From: Paenibacillus sp. GM2
GTDB lineage: Bacteria > Bacillota > Bacilli > Paenibacillales > Paenibacillaceae
Assembly (NCBI RefSeq): GCF_900069005.2
Contig: NZ_LN831279.1
Location: forward strand, 2,558,269 to 2,622,268
Direction: 5' to 3'
Length of the DNA stretch: 64,000 nucleotides
The notes beneath the pieces are model-generated. The model had not been told where the DNA came from. It worked only from the letters and a program-made list of their open reading frames with translations, and ran no database searches. This document shows, one piece after another, positions 7,819-17,635 of this stretch (position 1 is the first letter of the stretch; each line of letters starts with the position of its first letter). A program made the position numbers and the translations under genes.

Positions 7819-9978
7819 TCAATGATGTCCAAACCCCTTCATCTTTCCATTCGTTAACCTTCCAGTTAACTTGGAATTGTTGGCCTTGCCTGTATCTGGA
7901 GGATTTTGATCAGAGTTCCCGTTATCACCGTCACCATTATTGCCATCAGACTCATTATTTGATTCATCCGGCGTATTCGTTACAGGCAGTGATGGCTGCG
8001 GCACAGTCCCCTGCTTGGCATCAATATACGAGATCTTGTAGGTATCCGTTAATGCCCCATCGCGGTTCACATAGACATATCCGTCCTTATTAGGTGCCAG
8101 AACGAGATTTACCGACATATATTGCGGTTTGGCGATCGTCTTCGTACCCCAGTCTTGATTCTCACCACGAGCATCCCCGTATATAATATGGATTTTGCTC
8201 TTTTGTCCGTCTGTAGCCGGAACAACAGGAACCACGAAGGTATACTCGATCGCATCGGACGGATAGCCGGAGCTGACGAATATGGTTACTTCGGAGCCCG
8301 GTGCCGCGTCAGCGCCTTCAGTATATGGCCACTGCTCCATGACCTGACCTGACGGTACCTCATAGCTCGATTTTTGCTTAATTCCGTCCTTTGCCAGCTT
8401 CAGCCCCGCATCCTCAATCGCCTTCAGCGCTTCATCCTGGGTCTTCCCGACCAGCTTAGGCATCTTGATTTTTTCCGGCCCCTTGCTCACTTTCAAGACA
8501 ATTTGATCTTTCTCCGGATCAAACAAAGAATTGGCAGCAGGAGTTTGCCCAATGACCTGCCCCGCTTTTACATCGGAATTCTCCTCATCCTTTCTAATCC
8601 TTTCTGTCGAAGCTCCAAGCTCTACCAGCTGTGCAACAGCCTCCTCATAGGTATAGGCCGCATTATCCAGCATCGGCATTTTTGGAAGCTCCTTCGCTTT
8701 GCTTACTGTCAAATCAATCGACGAGCCTTCCTTCACCGCGGTTCCCTCTGGCTTGCTCTGTTCATAGACAATTCCTTCATCTACGCCCTCTTTATATACC
8801 TGAGCAATATCCCCAACCACAATACCTACCTTGGAGAACTCCTCAGTAGCTTGTTCAATGGACATATTAAGCACATTCGGTACCTTTACTTCTTCTACGG
8901 TGACGAGCTTATTCACATACCAGGCAATACCAAGCATCGCAACGATTACAATCAGCGTAATGCCGACCCATAATTTAGTCTTACTGCTTATCGGCTTCTT
9001 ACCTGATTTCTGCTTCTGCCGTTCATCGGACCCCTGATCATCACGGGATAACTTCGAGCCTCCACCAGACTGCCTGTTTTGCGGCTTAATAGCCGGGACA
9101 ACACGAGTGCTGTCCTCATCCTCGTTATCGGCAAAAGTCAGCTTATTCTCCGTCCTGCGCTCCGGCAGCAGACAGGTCTCCAGATCGCGAAGCATTTCCT
9201 TGGCAGATTCATATCTCTCGCCTGGATTTTTGCGCATCGATTTCAATATTATATTCTCCACACTCTGCGGGATCATTGGATTCACCGAACGCGGCTCGTC
9301 AAAATGCTCCTGTAGATGCTTCAGCGCCACACTGATCGGGCTCTCCCCAAGGAATGGAAGACGGCCAGTCAGCATCTGATAGAGTACAATTCCAAGGGAG
9401 TAAAGGTCTGATTTCTCGCCCGTTGTTACCCCTTTGGCATGTTCAGGTGAGAAGTAATGCACAGACCCAATGACCGAGCCCGTCTGCGTAATCGTCGTCG
9501 AAGTTACGGCACGTGCGATTCCGAAGTCAGTCACTTTCACCCAGCCATTACGGCCGATTAATATGTTATGAGGTTTAATATCACGATGAATAATATGATT
9601 CATATGGGCATGATCCAAGGCGTCGGCGATTTGCGATGCGATACGAACTGCCTCATCTACCTGCAATGGAGCACGCTCTTTGATAATCTCATTCAAGTTG
9701 CGGCCTTCAATATATTCCATGACAATGTAATGAACATCGCCCTCTTGTCCGACATCATAGACGCTAACGATATTCGGATGTGACAAGGATGCCGCTGATT
9801 GTGCCTCACGTCGGAAGCGGCGGATAAATTCCTCATCGTTCACAAATTGCTGACGCAAAACCTTAATAGCTACATTACGATTTAATAGAATATCCTGAGC
9901 ACGATAGACGAGGGCCATTCCTCCCCCGCCAATTCGTTCAATAATTTGGTAACGACCACCTAACTCGTGACCGATCAT
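7819..9978 (-). CDS. prkC: PASTA-domain Ser/Thr protein kinase PrkC
   Basis: Membrane kinase that senses muropeptides or lipid II and controls cell-wall growth and spore germination. The kinase domain is about residues 10-275, with GGGGMALVYRA loop, AIKVLR lysine, HRDIKPHNIL catalytic loop and DFGIAR. A transmembrane helix lies near residue 340 (LWVGITLIVIVAMLGIAWYV). Three PASTA repeats follow (VPNVLNMS..., MPMLDNAAY..., MPKLVGKTQ...). The end is unusual: after about 100 residues of non-PASTA sequence comes a roughly 45-residue Asn/Asp/Gly-rich tail ending KMKGFGHH. The ATG at 9978 follows GGTGGAG and overlaps the prpC stop by 4 bases. Confidence 0.95.
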   Translation of the reverse strand: MIGHELGGRYQIIERIGGGGMALVYRAQDILLNRNVAIKVLRQQFVNDEEFIRRFRREAQSAASLSHPNIVSVYDVGQEGDVHYIVMEYIEGRNLNEIIKERAPLQVDEAVRIASQIADALDHAHMNHIIHRDIKPHNILIGRNGWVKVTDFGIARAVTSTTITQTGSVIGSVHYFSPEHAKGVTTGEKSDLYSLGIVLYQMLTGRLPFLGESPISVALKHLQEHFDEPRSVNPMIPQSVENIILKSMRKNPGERYESAKEMLRDLETCLLPERRTENKLTFADNEDEDSTRVVPAIKPQNRQSGGGSKLSRDDQGSDERQKQKSGKKPISSKTKLWVGITLIVIVAMLGIAWYVNKLVTVEEVKVPNVLNMSIEQATEEFSKVGIVVGDIAQVYKEGVDEGIVYEQSKPEGTAVKEGSSIDLTVSKAKELPKMPMLDNAAYTYEEAVAQLVELGASTERIRKDEENSDVKAGQVIGQTPAANSLFDPEKDQIVLKVSKGPEKIKMPKLVGKTQDEALKAIEDAGLKLAKDGIKQKSSYEVPSGQVMEQWPYTEGADAAPGSEVTIFVSSGYPSDAIEYTFVVPVVPATDGQKSKIHIIYGDARGENQDWGTKTIAKPQYMSVNLVLAPNKDGYVYVNRDGALTDTYKISYIDAKQGTVPQPSLPVTNTPDESNNESDGNNGDGDNGNSDQNPPDTGKANNSKLTGRLTNGKMKGFGHH

Positions 9979-10748
9979 AAACTCCACCCCTTTGCGCTTG
10001 ACACGGACTCATCATGATACTCCAACAACGCGACGGTAATATTGTCGTCGCCCCCTGCATCCAGGGCGAATTGAAGCAATTGATTAGCACGATGATCCAG
10101 AGGAAGCTCGCCGGCTCCAAGCGTATGAATCATTTGTTCCGGGGTTACATGATTGCTGAGACCGTCACTGCAGAGCAGCAGTATATCTCCCTCATCTAAC
10201 ATTACCGAATACATGTCGGCAACCACCTCTTCATCGGTTCCGAGTGCCCGGGTCACGATATTTCGATGTGGATGCACATTCGCTTCCTGCTCACTAATCT
10301 GATTATTCTTAAGCAATTCATTAACGAGAGAATGATCTTCAGTAATTTGAGTCAACACGTTATTTTGGAATTGATAGACTCTGCTATCTCCAATATGGCC
10401 GACGATTCCCTCGCGTTCCTTAAGCAGGACGGCAACCACCGTGGTCCCCATATTGTAGTACTCTACATGCTCCTTCGCTTCACGATACACGATTTCATTG
10501 GCATGCAAAATCGCTTGCTGCAGTTCATTTCCGAACTCTTGCGGAGACAAGTTGGCAGGCAAAGACTGCAAATCCTGTACAATCGTCTCAACGGTTAGAC
10601 GGCTGGCTGTATCCCCAGCCTGATGTCCACCCATGCCATCAGCAACGATCGCCAGCGTATACCCTTGTTCCAAGCCGGCAACCCAGCTGCTGTCTTCGTT
10701 TACAGAACGAACCCTTCCAACATCACTTACATAAGCCGTTTTTATCAA
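9975..10748 (-). CDS. prpC: PP2C-type Ser/Thr phosphatase, partner of PrkC
   Basis: PPM-family phosphatase that removes phosphates placed by PrkC. It is 257 residues. Metal-binding Asp motifs are VNEDSSWV (near 16-20), VADGMGGHQAGD (36-47), GHIGDSRVY and CSDGLSNHV, with the final GGDDNITV. Its stop overlaps the prkC start by 4 bases, the classic linked pair. RlmN ends 6 bases upstream of its start. Confidence 0.96.
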   Translation of the reverse strand: MIKTAYVSDVGRVRSVNEDSSWVAGLEQGYTLAIVADGMGGHQAGDTASRLTVETIVQDLQSLPANLSPQEFGNELQQAILHANEIVYREAKEHVEYYNMGTTVVAVLLKEREGIVGHIGDSRVYQFQNNVLTQITEDHSLVNELLKNNQISEQEANVHPHRNIVTRALGTDEEVVADMYSVMLDEGDILLLCSDGLSNHVTPEQMIHTLGAGELPLDHRANQLLQFALDAGGDDNITVALLEYHDESVSSAKGWSL

Positions 10749-10754
10749 TCCTAA

Positions 10755-11801
10755 TCACCTCGTACCAGACTGCATATGTTTGGCCCGCAGCTGTCCGCAA
10801 GCCGCTGCAATATCATGTCCTTGCTCCCGGCGGATCGTTACGTTAATGCCCTTGTCCGCCAATGTACGTTGAAACTGAAAGATATCATTCCTTGAGGTTC
10901 TGACATATTTCCGCTCCGGAACATGGTTGACCGGGATCAGATTCACGTGACAGAGCATATCCTTGAGAACCTCTGCCAGTTCTTCCGCATGCTCCACCTG
11001 ATCATTTACTCCGCCAATCAGCGCATATTCGAAGCTTACACGGCGCCCGGTCTTGGCGATGTAATAACGCAGTGCCTCGATAACATCATCAAACGGAAAG
11101 CGGCGGTTGACAGGCATCAGCTTGGAACGCAGCGCATCGTTCGGTGCATGAATCGAAATCGCCAGATTAATCTGGGTATCCTCATCAGCAAATTTATATA
11201 TATTGGGAACGATTCCGCTCGTTGATACAGTAATATGCCGTTGTCCAATGTTCAAGCCCTTCTCATGAATCATAATTCGCAAAAATTTCATCGTTGCATC
11301 ATAATTCTCGAACGGTTCACCTGTGCCCATGATCACTATACTGCTAACACGCTCGCCTCGCGTGTCAAGAATCTTCTGAGCCTGCACAACCTGGGCTACA
11401 ATTTCCCCGGAATTGAGATTCCGCTTCAGTCCGCCCAAGGTAGACGCACAGAATGTACAACCAACCTTGCAGCCGACTTGTGTGGTAACACAGACGCTAT
11501 TCCCGTAGTTATGCTTCATGATAACCGTCTCGATCGCATGATCGTCATGCAGCCCGAACAGGAACTTGACCGTACCGTCCTTGGACTCAAACTTCGTAAT
11601 TTCATTCAAAGTTACGAATGAGAACTGTTCGTCCAATTTTTGCCGAAGCGTCTTGGATAAATTCGTCATCTCATCAAAAGAGTTTACGCGCTTTACATAA
11701 AGCCAGTCAAATATCTGCGCACCGCGGAAGGCCGACTCCCCTTGCTGTACCGCCCATTCCTGAAGCTCTTCCAGACTCATATCGTATATAAAAGGTTTCA
11801 T
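10755..11801 (-). CDS. rlmN: 23S rRNA (A2503-C2) methyltransferase RlmN
   Basis: Radical-SAM enzyme that methylates A2503 of 23S rRNA and A37 of some tRNAs. The cluster motif CKVGCTFCAST holds the three iron-sulfur cysteines; GTGEPFENYD is the SAM-binding block; a C-terminal Cys in AACGQL is the second catalytic cysteine. Length from ATG 11801 is 348 residues, with AGGTG 7 bases upstream. It is first in the rlmN-prpC-prkC-rsgA-rpe series, just after a terminator. Confidence 0.97.
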   Translation of the reverse strand: MKPFIYDMSLEELQEWAVQQGESAFRGAQIFDWLYVKRVNSFDEMTNLSKTLRQKLDEQFSFVTLNEITKFESKDGTVKFLFGLHDDHAIETVIMKHNYGNSVCVTTQVGCKVGCTFCASTLGGLKRNLNSGEIVAQVVQAQKILDTRGERVSSIVIMGTGEPFENYDATMKFLRIMIHEKGLNIGQRHITVSTSGIVPNIYKFADEDTQINLAISIHAPNDALRSKLMPVNRRFPFDDVIEALRYYIAKTGRRVSFEYALIGGVNDQVEHAEELAEVLKDMLCHVNLIPVNHVPERKYVRTSRNDIFQFQRTLADKGINVTIRREQGHDIAAACGQLRAKHMQSGTR

Positions 11802-11910
11802 CTTCACACACCTATTCTTATAGTATCAAGTATATGACCATACTCATTCCACCTATTTTAGCATAAAATATAATAACACTAAAGTGGAAGCCCTTAACAG
11901 GGGCTTACGC

Positions 11911-11962
11911 AGCAAAAAGCACACCCCTATTATCGCTTAAAGCAATAATTAGAAGTGTGCTT
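11911..11962 (-). terminator. Rho-independent terminator after rsmB
   Basis: On the minus strand AAGCACAC and GTGTGCTT (plus positions 11,955-11,962 and 11,917-11,924) enclose an inner AT-rich stem; TTT follows. A second hairpin AAGCCCC/GGGCTT lies just downstream at 11,887-11,907. Together they separate the def-fmt-rsmB transcript from rlmN. Confidence 0.75.
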
Positions 11963-12022
11963 CACCGATTCCAGTATATAGTAATTTCAGGGATTTTGCA
12001 AAGATTAAGTATAGACCGCCGC

Positions 12023-13486
12023 TTAGATTGAGGTTTTCACAAGACGAGCGATGTAAAATCCGTCAGAATGATAGTCCTGAGGCAGGATCTGCAACCCGGT
12101 CTTCTCCCTGGCGCTCGCTTCCTGCAAGGCTGGCCAGTTCTCCGGCATATCCTCAGCAAGCGAAAATTCCGGATGGCGCTGTAGAAATGCATCTACCATG
12201 GCCGCATTTTCGCTTCGCTCAATCGTACAGGTGCTATAGACCAGCACTCCCCCCGGCTTTAGCAGCCCGCACACCGCGTCTAATAGGGTACGTTGAATCG
12301 CGTTAATCTCTGTAATATCGCCAGGTGTCTTCGTCCACTTCAAATCCGGCTTCCGGCGAATTACGCCCAGGCCTGAACATGGAGCATCCAGTAAAATACG
12401 ATCGAATGACTCGGCCGCGAATCGCTCGGAAAGTTGGGCCGCATCGCTGGTCATTGTCTCAACTGGGTCAAGCCCAAGCCGCCTTGCCTGATCATCGATC
12501 AGCTTTGCCTTATGCGTATGGATATCGTTGGCAATCACATGACCGCGGCCTTCCATCCGTTCAGCGATATGGCATGTCTTGCCTCCGGGAGCTGCGCAGC
12601 AATCAAGCACCTTCATACCCGGTATGGCCTGAACAGCCGCGCCAACAAGCATGGAGCTCTCGTCCTGAATCGAGATAAGCCCATCCTTATACCATTCTGT
12701 CAGCGCCATGTTGCCGCCGCTTAATACCAATATCCCGTCCGGTGATACAGGGGACGGAGCAACCTCTAGCCCCCGCTCTTTCATAACAGCCAACATCTCT
12801 TCGCGGCTCGTCCGCGAACAATTCACACGGATACTGACGGACGGAGGCTCATTATTCGCGAGGCAGATCGCTTCCGCAACAGCTTCTCCATACTGCTCAA
12901 TCCAACGTGAGACAAGCCATTCCGGATGGGAGTAAGCAAGCGAGATCCGTGCCGCCGAAGAAAGATCGCCAGGCAAGGACAACTCCGCCTTGCGACGAAG
13001 CACATTTCGCAGCACACCGTTCACCATTCCGGATATCCCTTGATGACCACGGCGTTTTGCGATATTCACAGCCTCGTTCACTGCCGCATGGGGCGGAATT
13101 CGATCCAGATAATACAGCTGATAGAAGCTTAGCCGCAATAAATTTCTGACCCAGGGCTGAAGCTTGGCCATCCCTTTGCTGACAAAGGACTCCAGAAAGT
13201 AATCAATTGTATTGAGACGCGATATGGTGCCGTATACAAGCTCTGTAGCAAGACCCGCATCAGGACCGGTAAGCCCGGATTTCTGCAGCGCTCCATTTAA
13301 TAGCAAGTTGCTGTAGGCCCCCTCCTGTTCTACAGCGGTCAACACATCCAGAGCGGTATCCCGCGCTGTAGGCTGCGCTTTGTTGTTTCTTTTGCCGGCA
13401 TGCGCCCCCTTGCCAGCTCCAGATTGATTCCCCTGCCTTTTCTTGTCGCTGCCAGCCTGGCCGGAGTGGCCTTTCATATCGCTCAT
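12023..13486 (-). CDS. rsmB: 16S rRNA (C967-C5) methyltransferase RsmB
   Basis: SAM-dependent methyltransferase for C967 of 16S rRNA. The protein has an NusB-like N-terminal domain (about 40-170) and a catalytic NOL1/Sun domain with DCCAAPGGKTCH (SAM loop), LLDAPCSGLGVIRR (PC catalytic cysteine) and YSTCTIERSENAAMVD (second cysteine). The first 40 residues are an extra Gly/Lys/Gln-rich basic tail, making 487 residues against about 430-450 in relatives. The start overlaps the fmt stop by 4 bases. Confidence 0.96.
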   Translation of the reverse strand: MSDMKGHSGQAGSDKKRQGNQSGAGKGAHAGKRNNKAQPTARDTALDVLTAVEQEGAYSNLLLNGALQKSGLTGPDAGLATELVYGTISRLNTIDYFLESFVSKGMAKLQPWVRNLLRLSFYQLYYLDRIPPHAAVNEAVNIAKRRGHQGISGMVNGVLRNVLRRKAELSLPGDLSSAARISLAYSHPEWLVSRWIEQYGEAVAEAICLANNEPPSVSIRVNCSRTSREEMLAVMKERGLEVAPSPVSPDGILVLSGGNMALTEWYKDGLISIQDESSMLVGAAVQAIPGMKVLDCCAAPGGKTCHIAERMEGRGHVIANDIHTHKAKLIDDQARRLGLDPVETMTSDAAQLSERFAAESFDRILLDAPCSGLGVIRRKPDLKWTKTPGDITEINAIQRTLLDAVCGLLKPGGVLVYSTCTIERSENAAMVDAFLQRHPEFSLAEDMPENWPALQEASAREKTGLQILPQDYHSDGFYIARLVKTSI

Positions 13487-14427
13487 GACAATACCGCGCC
13501 CTTCTTCATGATACCACCGCGAATAAATTCAGCGGCCTCCATGGCTTTCTTCCCAGCGGGCTGAATACGGGTCAACCAAACCGATCCATCGCCGGTCTTC
13601 ACTTCGATCCCCCGCTCGGACAGCTCAAGCACTGTCCCGGGAGCTACCCCGGCAGCCGATGCGGAGCCTGTACTGGTTGGCTTAGCTACCGACCAGATCT
13701 TGAATACTTCGTCGTTCCATAGCGTAAATGCGCCCGAGAATGGTACCAGGCCTCTAACCCGATTGAAAATTTCACGGGACGAAGCCGTCCAATCAATCCG
13801 CTCATCCTCACGCGATAAATTGGAAGCATACGAGGCTTCCTCATCGTTCTGCGGAATCCGCTTGGCGGTACCGTTCAGGATCAGCGGCAGCTGCTCCATC
13901 AGCAGCTTCGCCCCGGCAAGGCTTAATTTCTCGAACATCGTGCCCGAGTTATCCTCATCCTCGATCGGAACGACAACCTTCTCGATCATATCCCCTGTAT
14001 CCAGGCCTTCTGCCATATACATCAGCGTAACACCGGTCTCCTTCTCACCGTTGATGATCGAGCGTTGGATCGGCGCACCCCCGCGGTAAGCGGGTAAGAG
14101 GGACCCATGCACATTCAAGCAACCATACTTCGGCAAATCCAGCACGGCCTTAGGCAAAATCTGTCCGTAAGCGGCCGTAACGATCAGATCAGGACGCAGC
14201 GCAGCCAGTTCCTCCACAGCTTCCGGCGCCCGCATTCTCTGCGGTTGAAGCACGGGAAGTCCGTGCCGCAATGCTGCTTCTTTTACCGGAGTCGGAGTTA
14301 GTACCTTCTTCCTACCTTGCGGACGATCCGGCTGAGTCACAACACCAACAACGTTATAGCCTTCTGCAATCAGAGCCTCCAGAGACGGAACTGCAAAAGC
14401 AGGCGTCCCCATAAATACGATATTCAT
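13483..14427 (-). CDS. fmt: Methionyl-tRNA formyltransferase
   Basis: Formylates initiator Met-tRNA for translation start. Starts MNIVFMGTPAFAVPSLEAL. It has the catalytic block NVHGSLLPAYRGGAPIQ (Asn and His), then GVTLMYMAEGLDTGDM with the catalytic Asp. Residues about 210-314 are the tRNA-binding C-terminal domain. I prefer ATG 14427, 6 bases after GAGGA, to the ATG at 14433. It is 9 bases after the def stop, the standard def-fmt pair. Confidence 0.97.
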   Translation of the reverse strand: MNIVFMGTPAFAVPSLEALIAEGYNVVGVVTQPDRPQGRKKVLTPTPVKEAALRHGLPVLQPQRMRAPEAVEELAALRPDLIVTAAYGQILPKAVLDLPKYGCLNVHGSLLPAYRGGAPIQRSIINGEKETGVTLMYMAEGLDTGDMIEKVVVPIEDEDNSGTMFEKLSLAGAKLLMEQLPLILNGTAKRIPQNDEEASYASNLSREDERIDWTASSREIFNRVRGLVPFSGAFTLWNDEVFKIWSVAKPTSTGSASAAGVAPGTVLELSERGIEVKTGDGSVWLTRIQPAGKKAMEAAEFIRGGIMKKGAVLS

Positions 14428-14436
14428 CGTCATTCC

Positions 14437-14919
14437 TCACACCTTTTCTTCACCCTCAGGGGTAATTTCATATACTCTTTCCGCAACATCCGTATAGAGA
14501 ACACCGTTCAGATGGTCAATTTCATGCTGGAAAGCCCTTGCCAACAAATCCGACCCTGTATATGTAACCTCTTTGCCATTACGGTCGAGGCCTTTAACCG
14601 TAACTGTCTGCGCCCGGCGCACATCACCACGCAATCCCTGGATGCTCAAGCAGCCCTCGGGTCCAAATTGCTCCCCCTCTTTGCTGACGATCTCAGGGTT
14701 AATCAGTTCAATAAGTCCGTGCTCATCGCCAACATTTATGACAATAGCCCGCTTCAGAATCCCCACCTGCGGCGCCGCAAGCCCGACACCCTCGGCATCA
14801 TACATCGTCTCCGCCATATCGGTCAGCAATTTCTGTACATTTGGAGTAATTTTCTTAACCTCTTTGGCGACCTGATGCAACACTTCATCCGGTTCTTGGA
14901 CGATAATCCGCAATGCCAT
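14437..14919 (-). CDS. def: Peptide deformylase
   Basis: Removes the formyl group from new proteins. All three active-site motifs are present: GVGLAAPQVG, EGCLS (metal Cys) and QHEIDHLNG (metal His and catalytic Glu). From the ATG at 14919 the length is 160 residues, with AAAGGATGG upstream. Paired with fmt. A dispersed repeat sits between it and priA. Confidence 0.97.
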   Translation of the reverse strand: MALRIIVQEPDEVLHQVAKEVKKITPNVQKLLTDMAETMYDAEGVGLAAPQVGILKRAIVINVGDEHGLIELINPEIVSKEGEQFGPEGCLSIQGLRGDVRRAQTVTVKGLDRNGKEVTYTGSDLLARAFQHEIDHLNGVLYTDVAERVYEITPEGEEKV

Positions 14920-14940
14920 ACCCACACACCATCCTTTTAT

Positions 14941-15085
14941 ATGTAGTTCAAAAATCCCGCTTTAAATCACGAAGTATATCAAAGTAGCCTATTCAGCATC
15001 AAATCTTGAATTCACTCGGGACTTCCAATACGTACAAACTTCGTACGCTCCGCTCCTCATTCCCTGGCTTCATCCAACCGCCTTT
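14941..15085. repeat. Dispersed intergenic repeat, copy 2 (about 145 bp, shortened)
   Basis: It begins gtagttcaaaaa and shares cacgaagta, cttgaattcac, acgtacgctcc-like and ctggcttcatccaac blocks with the copies at 2,841 and 46,187, in the same orientation. It lacks their right end. It fills the priA-def gap. Confidence 0.65.
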
Positions 15086-15091
15086 ATATAA

Positions 15092-17635
15092 TTACATCAG
15101 CATCTGCGGGTCCACATCAATACTGATCTGAAATGACGAGTCGCGCATATCATTCAGCATGGCCTCAGACACACTGCGCACCAGCTCTGCCGCATCCAGC
15201 GAACCGCGATACTTCACCATACATTGAAATCTGTAGCGGTTCTTGATCCGCGGAATCGGCGAGGCGACCGGACCAAGGATGTCCAGAACATCTCTCGTAA
15301 AGCGGTCCATATTGCCGAACCAGCCCAGCTGCTGAGCCTTACCTCGCAAATTCGCCGTGAAATTCTCCGCCATTCGCAGCAATAACGGCAGCTTCTCATG
15401 GGACAGCGTTACAAGAATCAAGCGGCTATACGGCGGATAATGCAGCGCCTTGCGATGCAGCAGCTCCTCACGTACAAAAGAGTTGTAATCATGCGAGCTG
15501 GCATGGACAATCGAATAATGATCGGGGATATAGGTCTGGATCACAACCTCGCCCGGAAGCTGGTGACGCCCAGCCCGTCCGGCCACCTGCGTCAGCAATT
15601 GAAAAGTCTTCTCTGCAGACCGGAAGTCCGGAAAATTAAGCGAAGTATCTGCAGCGATAACGCCTACCAATGTAACATCCGTAAAATCCAGCCCTTTGGC
15701 GACCATTTGCGTCCCCAACAGCACATCGCCCTTTTTCTCGCGAAAAGTCTGCAGCAGCTTCTCATGCGAGCCCTTCTCCGTCGTTGTATCTACATCCATA
15801 CGGATAACCCGGATCCCTGGAAACAGCTTGGACAGCTCGGTCTCAACCCGTTGGGTACCGGTTCCGAAATAGCGGATATGCTCGCTGCCGCACTCTGGAC
15901 ATACCGAAGGCGCAGGCACGGCATAACCGCAATAATGACAGCGCAAATTGTTCGACTTCTGATGGTAGGTAAGCGAGATATCACAATCCGGGCAGCCGGC
16001 CACATATCCGCAGGTACGGCACATCACAAATGTCGAAAAGCCGCGGCGGTTCAGGAATAAGACGCTTTGCTCACCGCGCTCAAGTCTGGCCTCTATTCCG
16101 GCATGGAGCTGTCTGCTGAACATCGAGCGGTTCCCTTCTCGCAATTCTTCCCGCATATCCACAATCTGTATACTTGGCAGCATGCTGCCCGAAGCGCGTG
16201 CATTCATCTCCAGCAGCATCGGCGCATAATGTTCATTATCGAGCGATCTGGCTGCGTGGTAACTCTCCAGCGATGGGGTTGCCGAGCCGAGAATAACAGC
16301 AGCCTGGTGCTGCCTGGCCCGGCGAATCGCCACGTCTCGAGCATGATATTTAGGCGTCTCTTCCTGCTTGTAGGAGGTCTCATGTTCCTCGTCCATAACA
16401 ATCAATCCGAGATCGGAGAAAGGGGCGAAAATAGCGGAACGGGCACCGATAGCCACCTGCACGCGTCCCTCCCTGATCTTCCGCCACTCATCATAACGTT
16501 CTCCGGTAGACAGACGGCTGTGCATCACAGCAACCTTATTGCCGAACCGCCCCTTGAAACGTTCTACCATTTGCGGGGTCAGCGAGATTTCCGGCACCAG
16601 TACAATCGCCTGGCGTCCAAGCGAAATGCAGCGTTCGATCGTCTGCATATAAACTTCTGTCTTCCCGCTTCCGGTAATTCCATGCAATAAAAAAGCACCA
16701 TATAATCTTCTATCCAGCACTTCACTAATTTTATTATAGACAAGCTCCTGCTCCGACGTTCGCGGCAGCGGCTCGGTTCGTTTGAAACGACGATTCTGAT
16801 AAGGATCGCGAAACACTTCGGCGTCCTCAATAAGCGCAAAGCCTTTCTCGGCCAGCTTCTTGACGGTTCCCGCCGTAACGCCCAGCGTGGTTAGCAATTC
16901 CTGCAGGGATATCGTTACCCCAACCTCAAGCAAGAACTCCAGAACTTCCTTCTGCCTGCGCGCCTGCGCGCTGAAGGAAGCGAGCGCCGCCTCCGCCGCC
17001 TCTCCGCCGACCGTGGCTTTCACCGTCTTGATGGTCTTCTTGCGGACTTTATCCTTGATCATCTGTGTCTCCGTCAGCACGCCAGCCCGCAGCAGGCCTT
17101 TGATAGTCTCTCCCTGGCCGGCAAATTGGGCACTCAGATGAGCCGTCGTCATCGGAACGGAACCATTCGCTTTAATGTAAGCGACGATTTGCTCTTCCTC
17201 GCCAGTTAATAGCGGAGGTGACGCGTACAAAGCTTCCTCCGTCTGGTCCTCATCCGCAGGGTCTAACTCCTCCTGAAGCTGAATATATTTCTCGGCTTTA
17301 CCTTTAAGTGCTGTAGGTATCATCGCCTGTAGCGCAGAGATCATACTGCAAGCATACCTATGGCTCATCCACTCGGCCAGCTTAACGAGATCAAGCGGAA
17401 GCGGGGGCATCAGATCCAGCAGCTCCTGAACCGGCTTCATGCGTGCGAAATTCAGCTCGGAGTCGGGCCGGAGATCAATAACGAAACCCTGGACTGTTCG
17501 ATGACCAAAGGGAACGCCCACCCTGCTGCCGATCTCGATCCAGTCTTTCATCGTATCCGGAATAATATAATCGAAGGGGCGATCCGTGCCGCGGCTTGGA
17601 ACGTCGACGATCACTCTAGCGATTTTGCAGTTCAT
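15092..17635 (-). CDS. priA: Primosomal replication restart helicase PriA
   Basis: Reloads the replicative helicase at collapsed forks. It is 847 residues. N-terminal DNA-binding domain (about 1-105) with the PFDYIIP and GVPFGHR blocks; helicase domain with GITGSGKTEVY (Walker A), DEEHETSYKQ box and GSATPSLESY; a zinc-binding insert with four CxxC-type pairs (CRTCGYVAGCPDC, CHYCGY, CPECGS); then QVAGRAGRH. The start overlaps the coaBC stop by 4 bases. Confidence 0.97.
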   Translation of the reverse strand: MNCKIARVIVDVPSRGTDRPFDYIIPDTMKDWIEIGSRVGVPFGHRTVQGFVIDLRPDSELNFARMKPVQELLDLMPPLPLDLVKLAEWMSHRYACSMISALQAMIPTALKGKAEKYIQLQEELDPADEDQTEEALYASPPLLTGEEEQIVAYIKANGSVPMTTAHLSAQFAGQGETIKGLLRAGVLTETQMIKDKVRKKTIKTVKATVGGEAAEAALASFSAQARRQKEVLEFLLEVGVTISLQELLTTLGVTAGTVKKLAEKGFALIEDAEVFRDPYQNRRFKRTEPLPRTSEQELVYNKISEVLDRRLYGAFLLHGITGSGKTEVYMQTIERCISLGRQAIVLVPEISLTPQMVERFKGRFGNKVAVMHSRLSTGERYDEWRKIREGRVQVAIGARSAIFAPFSDLGLIVMDEEHETSYKQEETPKYHARDVAIRRARQHQAAVILGSATPSLESYHAARSLDNEHYAPMLLEMNARASGSMLPSIQIVDMREELREGNRSMFSRQLHAGIEARLERGEQSVLFLNRRGFSTFVMCRTCGYVAGCPDCDISLTYHQKSNNLRCHYCGYAVPAPSVCPECGSEHIRYFGTGTQRVETELSKLFPGIRVIRMDVDTTTEKGSHEKLLQTFREKKGDVLLGTQMVAKGLDFTDVTLVGVIAADTSLNFPDFRSAEKTFQLLTQVAGRAGRHQLPGEVVIQTYIPDHYSIVHASSHDYNSFVREELLHRKALHYPPYSRLILVTLSHEKLPLLLRMAENFTANLRGKAQQLGWFGNMDRFTRDVLDILGPVASPIPRIKNRYRFQCMVKYRGSLDAAELVRSVSEAMLNDMRDSSFQISIDVDPQMLM

